Shown here one piece after another: positions 54,401 to 64,000 of a stretch of 64,000 bases of DNA. The translations under genes and the position numbers were made by a program. Source of the DNA: Pleurotus ostreatus/Saccharomyces cerevisiae fusant (lineage: Eukaryota; Opisthokonta); assembly GCA_024196135.1 (NCBI GenBank), contig JAMQCK010000062.1, forward strand, positions 44,178-108,177. Reading direction: 5' to 3'. How positions within the stretch are numbered: the stretch's first letter is position 1; the number at the start of each line of letters is the position of its first letter. Under the pieces are notes generated by a model that worked only from the letters and a program-made list of their open reading frames with translations, searched no databases and was not told the origin of the DNA.

Positions 54401-57400
54401 CTATCTGCTGATCTTCACGGGAATATATGGGACTCACCACTTGGAATCACCGGTCTACGCGTAAGTCGACCAGACCGCTCTCGTCTTAAGATACTGACGA
54501 ATGTCGTTCGATGCTTGATCCAGCTCTCCGAAGTGACATTCACGAGCAACATCCGTATCGACGCTCCTCTGAAGTCATTCGCCTTCGAGGTATCAGCCGT
54601 CTTCGGATATGGAGTCACCTCCGCCGTCCTCTCTGGCTCGTACAGCGCCGCCGAGGGTGTGACTTTGTCGACCATTGTCGACGACTTCAGTCTTGATACT
54701 CTCAGTGACATATACGCGGCGCTGACGGGTACTGTGCTCAAGCTCCCCGACATCGGCGTGAAGGTTGCGTCTGCAAGCCTTACGGTCTCCTCCAAATCCG
54801 GCCTCAGCATCGTCGTTGAAGGTCTAGAGGTTGCTGGGTACACCGTGACGGTGGCCTCGCTCGATATTGGACCGAAGGGAGTGACGATCACAGGGCTTCT
54901 TCGCACGACCTGCATCACGCTTGGGGAAGTCGACATCCATTCGGCTTACGCCAGAATCCATCTCAGTGTAACCGGACATTCTTCTGTCGCGCTCGGAGGG
55001 GACATCACGTTCGCCGGGCTGCCCATTCGTGCGCTCGTCTACCTTCAGAAGGGCAAGAAGGGAGAAGGGCTGCAGTGGACGGTGTACGGCGACTTGGGGC
55101 GTATATCTGTCGGAGACATCCTTCCCGACGTCAAGGGTAGCGAGGTTGGGTCCTTGGCATTGACCAACGTTGCATTCGTGGTCGCCTCTCACGACGATGC
55201 GAACATCGCCAACGAACTGTTCTACATTCCGTACGAGATCAAAAAGGGCGTCCAGATCTGCGCCACCATGGCTCCTGTGTCTACGCTGGATACACTTTTG
55301 AGGCGCCCTGACAAGCCTACGCACGGCCTAATCCTTCGCGCAGCGTGGACCCATGGCACCGGCTTCGAACTCGACATAACGATGCCTGCAGATACGATTC
55401 TGGAGCTGGGCAACGGAATCCGCACTGACCCCTTCCGCATGCGCATACACGCCCGTCCTCGTCCTGAACTCGTTCTCATCGTCGGCGTGAAGGTGCCAGT
55501 CGCGCTGCCCGCTGGCGAGTCTTTGAACTTCGCACTCTCGTTGGGTCTGCGACCCGAAGGTGCGAACGCTGCCGCTGAGATGCAGGGCTGGTGGGTCAAT
55601 CCACTGGGGCTCGGGAAAGACGTTGCAGTAGGGCCGGAGGTCGTCTTATCCATCGGCATTTTGTTCGCTCAATTCCTGACGACAGGTACTCCAAGGTCAG
55701 CATTTTGTTCGGAAACTTGTCGTGCATCTCATTCTCTACAGTGAGTTCGCAGTTGGAGGAGGGTTGAAGATCGGCAGCAAGGCTGCCAGCGTGCTTATGC
55801 AGATAGCAGAAGACCCTTCTCGTGAGTTCTTTGCTTCAATCCGTCTCTCTGTACTCATTCCTTTGCTTTACGTCTGCAGGAGAGCTGCTCAAGGGACACG
55901 CAGATGAGCTTGGTGTTCTCGACCTTGTCACCTTCGCCAACGCCGTCACGGGTCTCAGCATTCCAAAGCCACCCGAATTCGCCTACTTCAAGTTCGTTGA
56001 CCTCTACATCTGTCCCTTCGGAACAACGGTCGGAACTCGCGTCTATCCCCAGGGATTCTCCTTTGAGGCATCGATGTTCATATTCGGCAAGCGTGCGTCC
56101 GCGATGTGCGCTATACTCGACAACACCGTGACCGTCAAGGGCGAGCTCGATAGTTTCGCCCTCGGTCCTCTCGCCGTTCGTGGCATGCGCAACGCCAGTC
56201 CCTCCGTCGATATCACTATCGGCGCCAGTGAGCAGCGCATCTTCATCGACGGTGCTATTACCTTCTTCGACGCAGGGGCCGCCGTGCATGTTGATGTACA
56301 AGTCATGCCGAAGCCAATCTTCCAGTTCTTCACGGTGAGCGAACGACAACGCACTGTCTCATCGCTCCCCCGAGCGGCTGATCAATGAATGCAGGAACTC
56401 CACCTCACGGATCTCCTTGTCTTCAAGCTCGAAGCTCAGCTCAAGGGAGCCTTGACGTTTGGTTCCCTAGATAGCGCTGATTTTGCATTCATGGCGGACT
56501 TCGAGCAGAACATCCTGCGATACGTGCGTGACGAGATCGACAAGCAGTTCGCGCTCTATCAGTCCAGTGCCGCTGCGGGAATCAAGCAAGCCCAGGACGA
56601 ACTGGACAGAACCAAGCGGCAGCTCGATCGGAACATTGTAAGTCTCGACAGAGGCTCGAGGTGGTCACCCTCTGACAATAAATTCTCCAAGGACGACGCA
56701 AAGAGAGCGGTCGACCGGGCGCGGGCAGTGTGGAATGCCAAGTATCACGAGGTCGTTGACCAAGCCCAGGCGACCATCAACGACTACTTGAGAACACTAC
56801 GCGACCTCGAAAATGCTCTCAAGTATGCGGAGAGAGACTACAAGAAGGTATGAGCACGACCAACTTCCAGTTCTCATTCGAATGTTGATAGCGTTGCCGC
56901 TCATTCTAGGCGCTCAGCGACGCCCAAATGGCTGTCCAGCAGGCGAATAACGACCGCGCAGCTGCCATGCGTGATGCCAACAGGGCGCTCGAATATGCCA
57001 AACGCGATGCAGCAGCAGCTATCAATTCGGCCGTACGCGATCTACAGCGGGCCAAGGACGATATGAACCGCCACTTTGGTGCGTGGGTTCTCATTCGCTC
57101 AGCCGCTCTCATGCATCTAACGCACGACGCACCTCCGTAGGATATGCCACCCGCGACATCGACCGCGCCAAAGCCAAGGTCGCTGACATCGAATACGACA
57201 TTCGAAAGACCCAAAATGCCATAGATTGGTGCAATAGCTTGCCCTGGTACGACCCCCGCCGCGCCGCCATCGTTGGGCACGGTATCGCCCTGGGCGCGCT
57301 ATACACTGCCAGAGAAGTTGCGTGGGCGGCCCTGGACGTCGCGAAGGCCGTGCTGCACAGCGCGCGGTTCGTCGCTGCCGAGGGCGCGATCGGCGGAGCC

Positions 57401-58087
57401 CAGGAGGCTCTGAAGGGTGCGCGTACCGCGGCCACGGAGTCGATCAAGGCCGCTCAGACGGCTGTGACTGCTGCCGACCATGTATCGCGCGAGGCCGTCA
57501 ATGCTGCGAACGAGACTCTGGGGGTAGTCAAATGGGGAGGTCAATACATCGCGTTCAAACACGCGAGGGATGCGCTGTCTACCTTCCATCAAGCCAACGA
57601 CGCCGTGCTCAAGGCTGCCCGGGAGGCAATCGACACCGTGGAGGAGTGCCTCGAGTACGCTGCCTTCACGACTGCTCAGAAAGCCCTCGACGTCGCAAAG
57701 GAGGCGCTCAAGTCTCTCGATGCCCTACGCAAGGCGCTTGACTTGGCCAAAGCGTCGGCCCAGCTAGCGCTGCGCGTAGGCCAATGGCTCGCCGACCACT
57801 TGCTCAGCCTCGTCGACATCAGGAAGATCCACCTGGAGGGAACGCTACGTGGAATGCTCGGGGTCGGGGGCAAGATCTCGAAGCCTTTCAGCGTGTACGT
57901 TGAGTACACCCTGGCGGGTAGGGACGGAACATTCTATGGCGAACTCGACCTGCGCGACGTAGCAGCATTTATTGCGTGTCTCTTTGCAAAGTACGTCTGC
58001 CTAACCTTTCAGTGCGATCTATTTTCCCTGACCTACTACTTATTGCGCTATAGGCTCTTGAAGGAGATCGATGCCATTATTCCTTGA
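51477..58087 (+). CDS. giant orphan multidomain protein (about 1,990 residues)
   Basis: Exons: 51477-51569, 51619-52419, a short exon from 52468 (3' edge unresolved), 52564-52908, 52967-54460, 54524-55695, 55742-55821, 55880-56334, 56395-56847 (perhaps split by a 54-nt intron at 56641-56694), 56910-57078, 57141-57990, 58054-58087. I do not recognise it. Parts: residues 1-300, a compact domain (SLGKLYGHFFIDVNDFEKRR, WADAWKDKSLILLSSSPFGF); about 310-420, a block FGGLGASSNCLSAQQ, then NFIFGTHECNTHMIRAE, which recalls nuclease-like domains only faintly; a Pro/Ser linker; about 900 residues of beta-rich repeats with many VxLxGxI patterns; about 450 residues of Ala/Lys/Glu-rich amphipathic helix (AVNAANETLGVV, AFTTAQKALDVAKEALKSL); a short end domain. 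No signal peptide is seen. A lipid- or membrane-related scaffold is a guess. Confidence 0.7.
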
Positions 58088-58393
58088 CGAACCACTTGAA
58101 TTCTTGTAGAACATCCTCCTGTACTTCGTCCTCAGTGTAGAGTCTTGTATCATCATGATCAAAGCCATCTTGCCTCTGTTAATACTTGCCCTGACGCGCC
58201 TGTCGTAGCCAATTTTTCTGCCTAACTCAAGAGTCAAGACTGCTCTTTCGAAACCTTCAGCAGTTTAACCATCGCTGCCGTTCCGAGGCCAAAGGCACGT
58301 CGAATAAACCGCTCATCGTGAACGAGCCAGCATATGCATGAACCATAGATTACACGACAGCAAATAGTACAGATAAGCTAGAGTCCACCGCCC
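58088..58393. other. convergent 3' intergenic region
   Basis: 3' sides of the giant gene and the DnaJ gene; nothing coding. Confidence 0.5.
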
Positions 58394-59945
58394 CTACCTC
58401 CTCCCACTGCTCAGAATCTTCGCGACGCGCTTGTACTCCTCGCAGCTCGGCACCTCCTCCGCCTCTATCGCCTTCACCTTCTCCCAGTCCGTGCCGATCC
58501 CAAACAACCCAATCTCCCGCTCTTTCCGCCGCTCCTTGAGGTCCACGCTCCGCTGGCACTGCGCGTACACCTCCTTCACCCACGAGTTCTCGACGTTGCT
58601 CTCGAAGCGCCGCAGCGCGGGCCCGCGCGCGTGGTCCTCCGGCGCGCGCCGCACGTCCAGCCCGTCCTTCGCGAGCTCGACGCCGATGAGCGGGTGCCCG
58701 GCGAACTCGCCCGGGTTCACGTGGTACTTGACGCCCAGCGTCGGCGTCGTGCGCTCGACGCTGTACCGGTGCGAGCCCTGAAAGCTGTAGTGCGGGTCCG
58801 CGACCGGCGGTGTAGAGAACCAGGAGGGGATCGCGGAGAGGAGGGAGAAGGCGAAGAGGACGATGATGGGGAGGAGCTGAATGAAGAGCGAGCGCGGCGC
58901 CTCGTCCGCGGCGGCTGCGCGTCTCCGCTGTCCGCCCATGTTGACGTGCGTCGTGCGGAAACCACCAGGGCCGAAAGTGGTTGTGAAGACTGGGCAGTAT
59001 GAGGGACCAAAGGGTGTGAACGGGGGTTAGAGTACTCACCTGGTCCGCCACCAAAACCAGGGCCGAAGGGGCTGCCACCACCTCCGCCACCAAAGAACAT
59101 GTTGAACAGGTCTTCTGGGCTCATCTCGCCATCGAACGAATTGAAGCCTTGTGTCCTGAAGCCTGTTGAGGTAGACCGTGAAGGCATGCCGCTGGACCGG
59201 CTCTCAGGATCAGCTCCGCTGCGGTCATATATTGACCGTTTGTCGGGGTCTAGAAGGGGAGTGAGATGTCATCCTTCTTCGTACAGGGGCAACGCACCTG
59301 AGAGGACCTGGAAGGCCTTGGAGACCACTACACATGCAATAAGTACACCGTGGGTCTATCACGCCAGCAAACGCACTTTTGAACGCCTCGTCCGCCCCAG
59401 GTGCGCCATTCTTGTCCGGATGTAATGCCAGCGCGAGCTACAGTTTGTGAGCCTCTCGTCGTCGGGCACCACACCCGTCTACGCACCTTCCGATATGCCT
59501 TCTTAATCTCGGCCTCCTCGCAGTCCTTCTTGATCGCGAGAATCTCGTAGTACTCGGTGACCTTGCACGCGCGCACGCGCTTCACCACCTTGTGCTGCTC
59601 CTCCGTGTACTCGCGCTTCTCGCCGCCCATGCCACCCGCGGTTCCGTTGCTGCTCCCGCCCCCATTCGCCGTCGCGCTGGATGACGCAGACGCATGCCGA
59701 TGCTTCGCGCCCCCTGCCGACGGGTGCGTCTCCGTCCCTGTTGCTGACGTCGAGGGCTCGGGCGTGCTGTCCGCTCCTGCCGCAGCTGCCTCGTTAATTG
59801 AGGCCAGCAGTTTCGCGGCCCCGGGCGTCTCATAAAGCGATATGGACTTTTGGGCGAACTTGCGCGCGGCGGAAAAGTTCCCTGCGTCGCGGTGCTTCTG
59901 CGCTATTTGCAGACACCGCAGCGCTTCGTCCTTGTTGCCCTCCAT
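58394..59945 (-). CDS. membrane DnaJ/Hsp40 protein (DNAJB12/14 type, DUF1977)
   Basis: Exons 59945-59487, 59437-59377, 59327-59298, 59249-59040, 58989-58394; 451 residues. Type II/III J-protein of the ER membrane that recruits Hsp70 to misfolded membrane proteins. Seen: helical N-terminus (MEGNKDEALRCLQIAQKHRD, typical of the DNAJB12/14/18 group), a Ser/Ala/Gly linker, J domain from about 125 (YYEILAIKKDCEEAEIKKAY, LALALHPDKN with intact HPD, FQVLSDPDKRSIYDRSG), a Gly/Phe stretch with MSPEDLFNMFFGGGGGG, a single membrane span (SLFIQLLPIIVLFAFSLLS), and a C-terminal DUF1977 domain. Exon 3 is just 30 nt. Confidence 0.93.
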
Positions 59946-60215
59946 GTGGGATCCGGCGGCGAGGAGGATGAGGAGAATGTGGTGGGAGGAGGGGATTGGT
60001 GGTCAAGAGCAAACGTGGATGCACATGGGATCTTTTGTGGCGTTGTGCACGCCCGGCCCGGTGCGCCGTTAGACGCTCATGTCAGCTTGCAAGCTAACCA
60101 GCACCTTCACTTTTTCTCCTTCCCAGACGACAGGCAGCGGCCAATAATCATCAAATTCTATACGTTCTCTGACCGTGATCAAAGAACGGATATAATCTGA
60201 AGATTATTGCCCAGA
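59946..60215. promoter_or_regulatory. bidirectional promoter, DnaJ / F-box genes
   Basis: 270 bases between divergent ATGs; no distinctive motif is recognised beyond AT-richness near 60170-60200. Confidence 0.4.
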
Positions 60216-61745
60216 ATGCCTATCTTGACCGCACCGAAGACGCAAGTAGACGATTCGGACGACCTGCGCAAGTTCAGAGAAGCCTGGAAGGCGGAAGTAC
60301 AACGGCGACGAGGGCATGCTCATCATTCCTCAACCGACTCTACCGTGCATGACACCGCCGACAATGCTCAGGACGATCAGGATGACCCAGAATGCCTCCC
60401 CTCCACCAGCACCGGCACCCCGGACGCCGCCCCTCGTATACGAGGCAAAGTCCCCACTGTCCATCCCACCTCCACCAGCACCGTCCACCTGAACCCCAAG
60501 CTTACCACCGCCCTCGACGTATACCGGCGCGCTGTCCAGTGCGAGCAGCGAGGAGCCCTAGACGAGGCGCTAGCGGAGCAGCTGCAGAAGGGACTCGTGC
60601 TGCAGCCAGCGGTGCAGGTGCAGGGCGTCGTGACTGGGACACTGGCGAGCGTGATCGCGGAGTTCCCCCACGATGTATTCTTCCAGCCGGAGGATGAGAC
60701 GCAGGGCGTTCCTCTCAACATGCTCCCCGACGAGATCCTTGTCCACATACTCCTCATGGTTGACGTGACCACGCTGGAGCGGTTCGCCACTGTCAGTCGG
60801 AAGACGCGGTTGCTGACTCTGGATTCTGGGATATGGAGGTGCGTAGCGTGAGCCTCTACGCGACCAGCTGATGCTAACGTCAAGCAGAGCGCTCGTCGTC
60901 TCAACCTACCAGCCACCCCAGGTCCCCTCAGTGGAAGCATTGACGTCCGTCGTCGCGAGCTTCCAGTCGGATTACCGGAGACTATACATCGAGCACCCGC
61001 GGGTGCGGCTGGATGGCGTCTATATAGCTGTCTGCCATTACGTGTGAGCACCCGACTGCGATGGTAGAACGCGGTACTGACCGCTTGCAGTCGGCAGGGC
61101 CTCAGCGAGAACCACTGGGTGAACATCAGCCACCTCATCACCTACAACCGCTTCCTGTACGTCCCTTGACTCCTACTTCAGCATCCCCTCTCATCGAATC
61201 AACAGCCGTTTCTTCCCCAACGGCGACGTCCTCACGCTGCTCGCGAACGAGGAACACGCGCCGAAGGATATCATCCCGCAATTAAAGCCCGAGCTCAGGA
61301 TGCAGGTCAGATCATTACACCTATCCCCAGTGCCACCCGCTCACCCACTCTGTAGGGCCTCCTCCGCGGACACTGGCGCATAGTCCGCGACACCGTCGAG
61401 CTCACCAACCTCATGGACGCCAGCGGACGCTACGAGCCGCGCCGCCCCCGCCGCGGCTCGCACGCGCAACACAACGTCGCGCAGTATACCTACCCGACGC
61501 ACTCGCACTCTACCCACCACAACAACCACAGCAACCACACTAATCATAACACGCCCGATCCCCCTCGCCCGCGCTACGCCTTCACGATGGACCTCCAGCT
61601 CCGCTCCCGGCCGCTCGGGCGCTGGAACAAGCTCGAGATGGCGTCATACAACGTGATGAACCTGGAGACGGGGGACATCTCGCCCGTGGCGCTGAAGAAC
61701 GAGCGGCCGTTCTGGTTCTCGAAGGTCAAGTCGTATGCGAGCTGA
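60216..61745 (+). CDS. F-box protein of FBXO9/Hrt3/Pof7 type
   Basis: Exons 60216-60838, 60888-61043, 61091-61156, 61206-61305, 61356-61745; 444 residues. Substrate adaptor of an SCF ubiquitin ligase. Seen: an N-terminal disordered segment, a helical MIT/TPR-like piece (LDVYRRAVQCEQRGALDEAL), an F-box at about 163-207 (VPLNMLPDEILVHILLMVDV, WR at the end), then the conserved C-terminal domain of FBXO9: RLDGVYIAVCHYVRQGLSEN, FFPNGDVLTLLANEEHAP, GHWRIVRDTVEL and LGRWNKLEMASYNVMN. A His/Asn-rich insert (SHSTHHNNHSNHTNHN) sits inside that domain. The ATG at 60216 is the first in frame. Confidence 0.9.
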
Positions 61746-61975
61746 GGTGTGGTGGCAGGCAAGGAGGAGTAGAACTTGTCGATACGATTGGGATCTAGAG
61801 TGTGCATATCATCTCGCTATAGTGATATCTTCCTCGTTCACTATGCTAAATATGACATCGTCTTCGATCGTGAGGGACTAGCAATGCAATAACACAGGCT
61901 GTAGACATATAACCCAGTTACGCGCTTTCATGCAATCATACGCCAAATCGAGCGGGGCCGCCTCGAAGGAAACAA

Positions 61976-63039
61976 TTAATCGGCATCACTATCGAAATCT
62001 TGCTGAGCTTCGTCCTCTTCGCCAGCATTGTCACCAACCATCTTGTATGGCTGATTCGGGTCGACGGCCAACACCTTGTGCTCGATGTACGTCTCGATCT
62101 TCGGAGGGCCGGCTTTCGGGCGATTAGGCAGCTGAATGCGCATGAAGGGCTTCCCCTTGTGCACAAAGTCGACGATGGAGCCATCTGGAGCAGCAAAGGT
62201 GTCGCACGAGTACGGTCTCCTCTTGTTGGCCGTCTTGTCGTAGTGTTGTCCCTCTTCCAGCGAGATGAGGCGCTGTGGGCACCAGGAGTCGGACACGTCG
62301 TAGATCTTGAGCTTGTCGGGCCTGTGCTTGGGCTGCTTCGTCTTGTTGTCTAGGAATTGCCAGCAGACCAGCTCCGCCTCGTCCATTCGGCCGGTCCACA
62401 GGCGCATATGATACCTGCGACCGGGAATGGGTATGTACCTGATGGAGGGATCCTTCGGGTCGGGGGAGCCCTGAGCAAGAGTCAGCATTCAATCGACGTG
62501 GACGAGGCGAGCAACACACACCCCAATGACTTCAGAGCCCTCGTAAAACCTCTTCATAAACTGATGCCCTAGCTCGACGTCACCGAACTCCGCCTTGAGC
62601 ACGATGTTCACCATATCTTCCGTCCATGCCACACGGTGCCGCCGAACGACGTCGAGGGCACGCCCGGCTGTACTGGCGTGTCCTTGGGAATGCGCAGGTA
62701 CTCGTGGTTGTAGCTGTAGATGGAGGAGTAGACAGGCGGGGATTCTCCCTCGGGCGTTTGACCGAGCCAGGCGTCCTCCATTTTCCTCCTGGGCTCGTGA
62801 AACTCCGGTATGTCGACCATGCTCAACTTGTATCGGTGGCCTGGTACAGTGCAGCTATCCCGTAGTTCTTTGGGATTGACGTAAGGCGCTGTAAGAGGGT
62901 TGCTCATGTCTGGTTTGGCGTCGGGCTCCAGGAATTGGCCGTGCGGTTTTTTGCTTTTGGTGGCATGGGGTGTGGCAGGTCGCCTTGCAGCATCTTTTCG
63001 CGACTGCCGTGTCTTGCGCTTGCTCGCGGCTTTGGGCAT
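61976..63039 (-). pseudogene. orphan two-exon family, copy F (7-bp deletion)
   Basis: Exon 1 63039-62522 (518 nt), intron 62521-62471, exon 2 62470-61976 (TAA). Exon 1 of the sister copy E is 525 nt, and the difference of seven bases is located at about 62636-62642: where E has GTGCGGCAGATGACATGGAC, F has GTGTGGCATGGAC. This shifts the frame after SFGGTVWHG and gives an early stop; the other frame then goes on with EDMVNIVLKAEFGDVELGHQ. All other blocks are kept: MPKAASKRKTRQSRKDAARR, CTVPGHRYKL, PVYSSIYSYNHEYLRIPK, RYIPIPGRRYHMRLWTGRMD, YSCDTFAAPDGSIVDFVHKG, YIEHKVLAVD, ending DSDAD. Probably a recent pseudogene, since the rest shows little decay. Confidence 0.78.
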
Positions 63040-63138
63040 ATCTGAAGCAGTCGAAGGAGAAGTGACGAGTAGAAGTCGAGGAGGTGGAGCAGGTCAAGCC
63101 GCGAAGTGCGCGATGCAAAGCAGTGGTGAGCAGTGATG

Positions 63139-63190
63139 ATCGGAACCAAATCGTGACGATCACAATTGCCTTTTCAGTCACAATAGCCGT
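63139..63190 (-). promoter_or_regulatory. shared upstream module, copy F
   Basis: Minus strand: ACGGCTATTGTGACTGAAAA, GGCAATTGTGATCGTCACGA, TTTGGTTCCG. Near-identical over about 50 bases to the module of copy E and placed 100-150 bases before the ATG at 63039. The flanks (63040-63138 and 63191-63350) show nothing else. Confidence 0.7.
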
Positions 63191-63350
63191 CAGCTTCCGT
63201 GACATGTCGCAAGCGCAACAAAGGTTCACAAGGCCATGTCGAGCGTTCATACACAATAAAGTATACCAAACTGCACCAGAGTTTGTATTGCAGCGGCCGT
63301 GAGCTAGACCGGAATCCCGTTCCCTCCAAAGACGAACAGCGGTAAACCTA

Positions 63351-63451
63351 GACGTCATGGAGGGACCGGTAAAATCCCGCATCCGTTTGGCGTGAGGGTA
63401 GCTTATGATCGAAAACCTTGATTCCACGTGCAGAACAGTTCCCTAATGGGG
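63351..63451 (+). repeat. left terminal inverted repeat
   Basis: About 100 bases, inverted copy of 63885-63983; the best-kept core is GGGTAGCTTATGATCGAAAA. Confidence 0.75.
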
Positions 63452-63884
63452 ATGTGAATATGTGGCGTTAAGTGCTCAGCGCTGCCCAGTTGGCGACTAT
63501 CGGCGTCGAGGGCTTCCTCAGAGCGCGGACGCCCTGCCTGCTGTGCGAGCTGAGCACCAGATAGCATGAAGGAAGCCAGTAGTTACAGGTACGGGTGATT
63601 TAGGGCATTCATAGGTGTAGGTATACTCAAAATGCATCTGGACGCGTGTCTGGCGGCGAAACGGCTGCACTCAAGCAGGCGGCTTTTGACGCGAGACGAT
63701 ACCGAAGCTGCCTCGTGGTTCTAGCACATATAGCGCGATGTCCTGGCTCATAAACAGGTCTCTGAGAGCGTGTCAGCGATTCCGGGAGTCGTTCGTTCGA
63801 ATAAGCACGAGCGTGGAAGGAAGTCAATGGGAGTCGTATAGACAAGGCGGCCTCGGTCTGCTCATAGCGCCACAAAGTCACAAT

Positions 63885-63983
63885 CTCCATTAGGGAACTT
63901 TTTCCACGTGAAAACAAGGTTTTCGATCATAAGCTACCCTCCTAAGTAAACCTCGGGAAGTTTACCAGGCCCTCCGTGACGTC
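63885..63983 (-). repeat. right terminal inverted repeat
   Basis: Inverted copy of the left repeat; differences are scattered, mostly between GGTAAA and the GGGTAGC core. Confidence 0.75.
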
Positions 63984-64000
63984 TTGCTCTTCCCGTAGGA

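Larger units (their letters stand above)
63351..63983. mobile_element. short inverted-repeat element (MITE-like), about 630 bp
   Basis: The left end 63351-63451 and the right end 63885-63983 are inverted copies. Both, read inward, have GACGTCA(T/C)GGAGGG, GGTAAA, then GGGTAGCTTATGATCGAAAA, CCTTG, CACGTG and GTTCCCTAATGG in the same order. The roughly 430-base centre has no coding frame with a domain. Long terminal inverted repeats round a noncoding core fit a non-autonomous DNA transposon. A target-site duplication could not be fixed by eye. Confidence 0.7.

Noticed and set aside
51477..58087. Two or three separate genes instead of one giant gene
   Set aside because: Most exons join in phase through canonical introns with no stop or promoter-like gap between them; only one edge near 52500 remains open, so a split there cannot be fully excluded.
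1..64000. tRNA, rRNA or CRISPR array
   Set aside because: No cloverleaf-like or rRNA-like stretch and no regularly spaced direct repeats were recognised by eye; CRISPR is not expected in a fungal nuclear genome.

Overview
The window looks like nuclear DNA of a filamentous basidiomycete, most likely an Agaricomycete. Genes carry many short GT-AG introns of about 45-65 bases at conserved protein positions, coding third positions are GC-rich, and the housekeeping proteins (Erg4, Coq3, Ccc2, Cys4, Cdc55, Cox9, Mpe1, Vps5, Rpl22) read as fungal orthologues. Gene models below were spliced by hand. Except where a break or an unresolved exon edge is stated, the exon lengths sum to a multiple of three.

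Layout. 1-3.0 kb: 3' end of one C2H2 zinc-finger gene and a complete second one. 3.1-11.6 kb (minus strand): accessory block of three copies of an orphan two-exon gene family (copies A, B, C), two DJ-1/PfpI-like genes, a decayed piece of MPE1 and one hypothetical. 12.3-20.7 kb: COQ3 and ERG4 head to head, the copper ATPase CCC2, an alpha/beta hydrolase. 20.7-23.2 kb: no supportable gene. 23.2-32.1 kb: a third C2H2 regulator, two tandem pepsin-like proteases, a small secreted protein. 32.4-42.2 kb: RPL22, CYS4-like, CDC55, COX9, a zf-HIT protein, MPE1. 43.0-47.6 kb: a third DJ-1/PfpI gene, orphan copies D and E and a relic. 47.7-61.7 kb: VPS5, a roughly 1,990-residue orphan giant protein, a membrane DnaJ protein, an FBXO9/Hrt3-type F-box protein. 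62.0-64.0 kb: orphan copy F and a short element with roughly 100-base terminal inverted repeats.

Most unusual: the orphan family (A-F plus a relic) spread over 60 kb. The gene order MPE1 - DJ-1 - orphan - orphan on the plus strand at 40-47 kb is repeated, inverted and with MPE1 decayed, at 7.6-3.1 kb. All three DJ-1/PfpI genes lie upstream of, and in the same orientation as, orphan genes. Several orphan copies share an upstream promoter module. Three copies (A, D, F) each carry one frame break; B, C and E are intact. Function is unknown. The giant protein gene at 51.5-58.1 kb is the second candidate for something undescribed.
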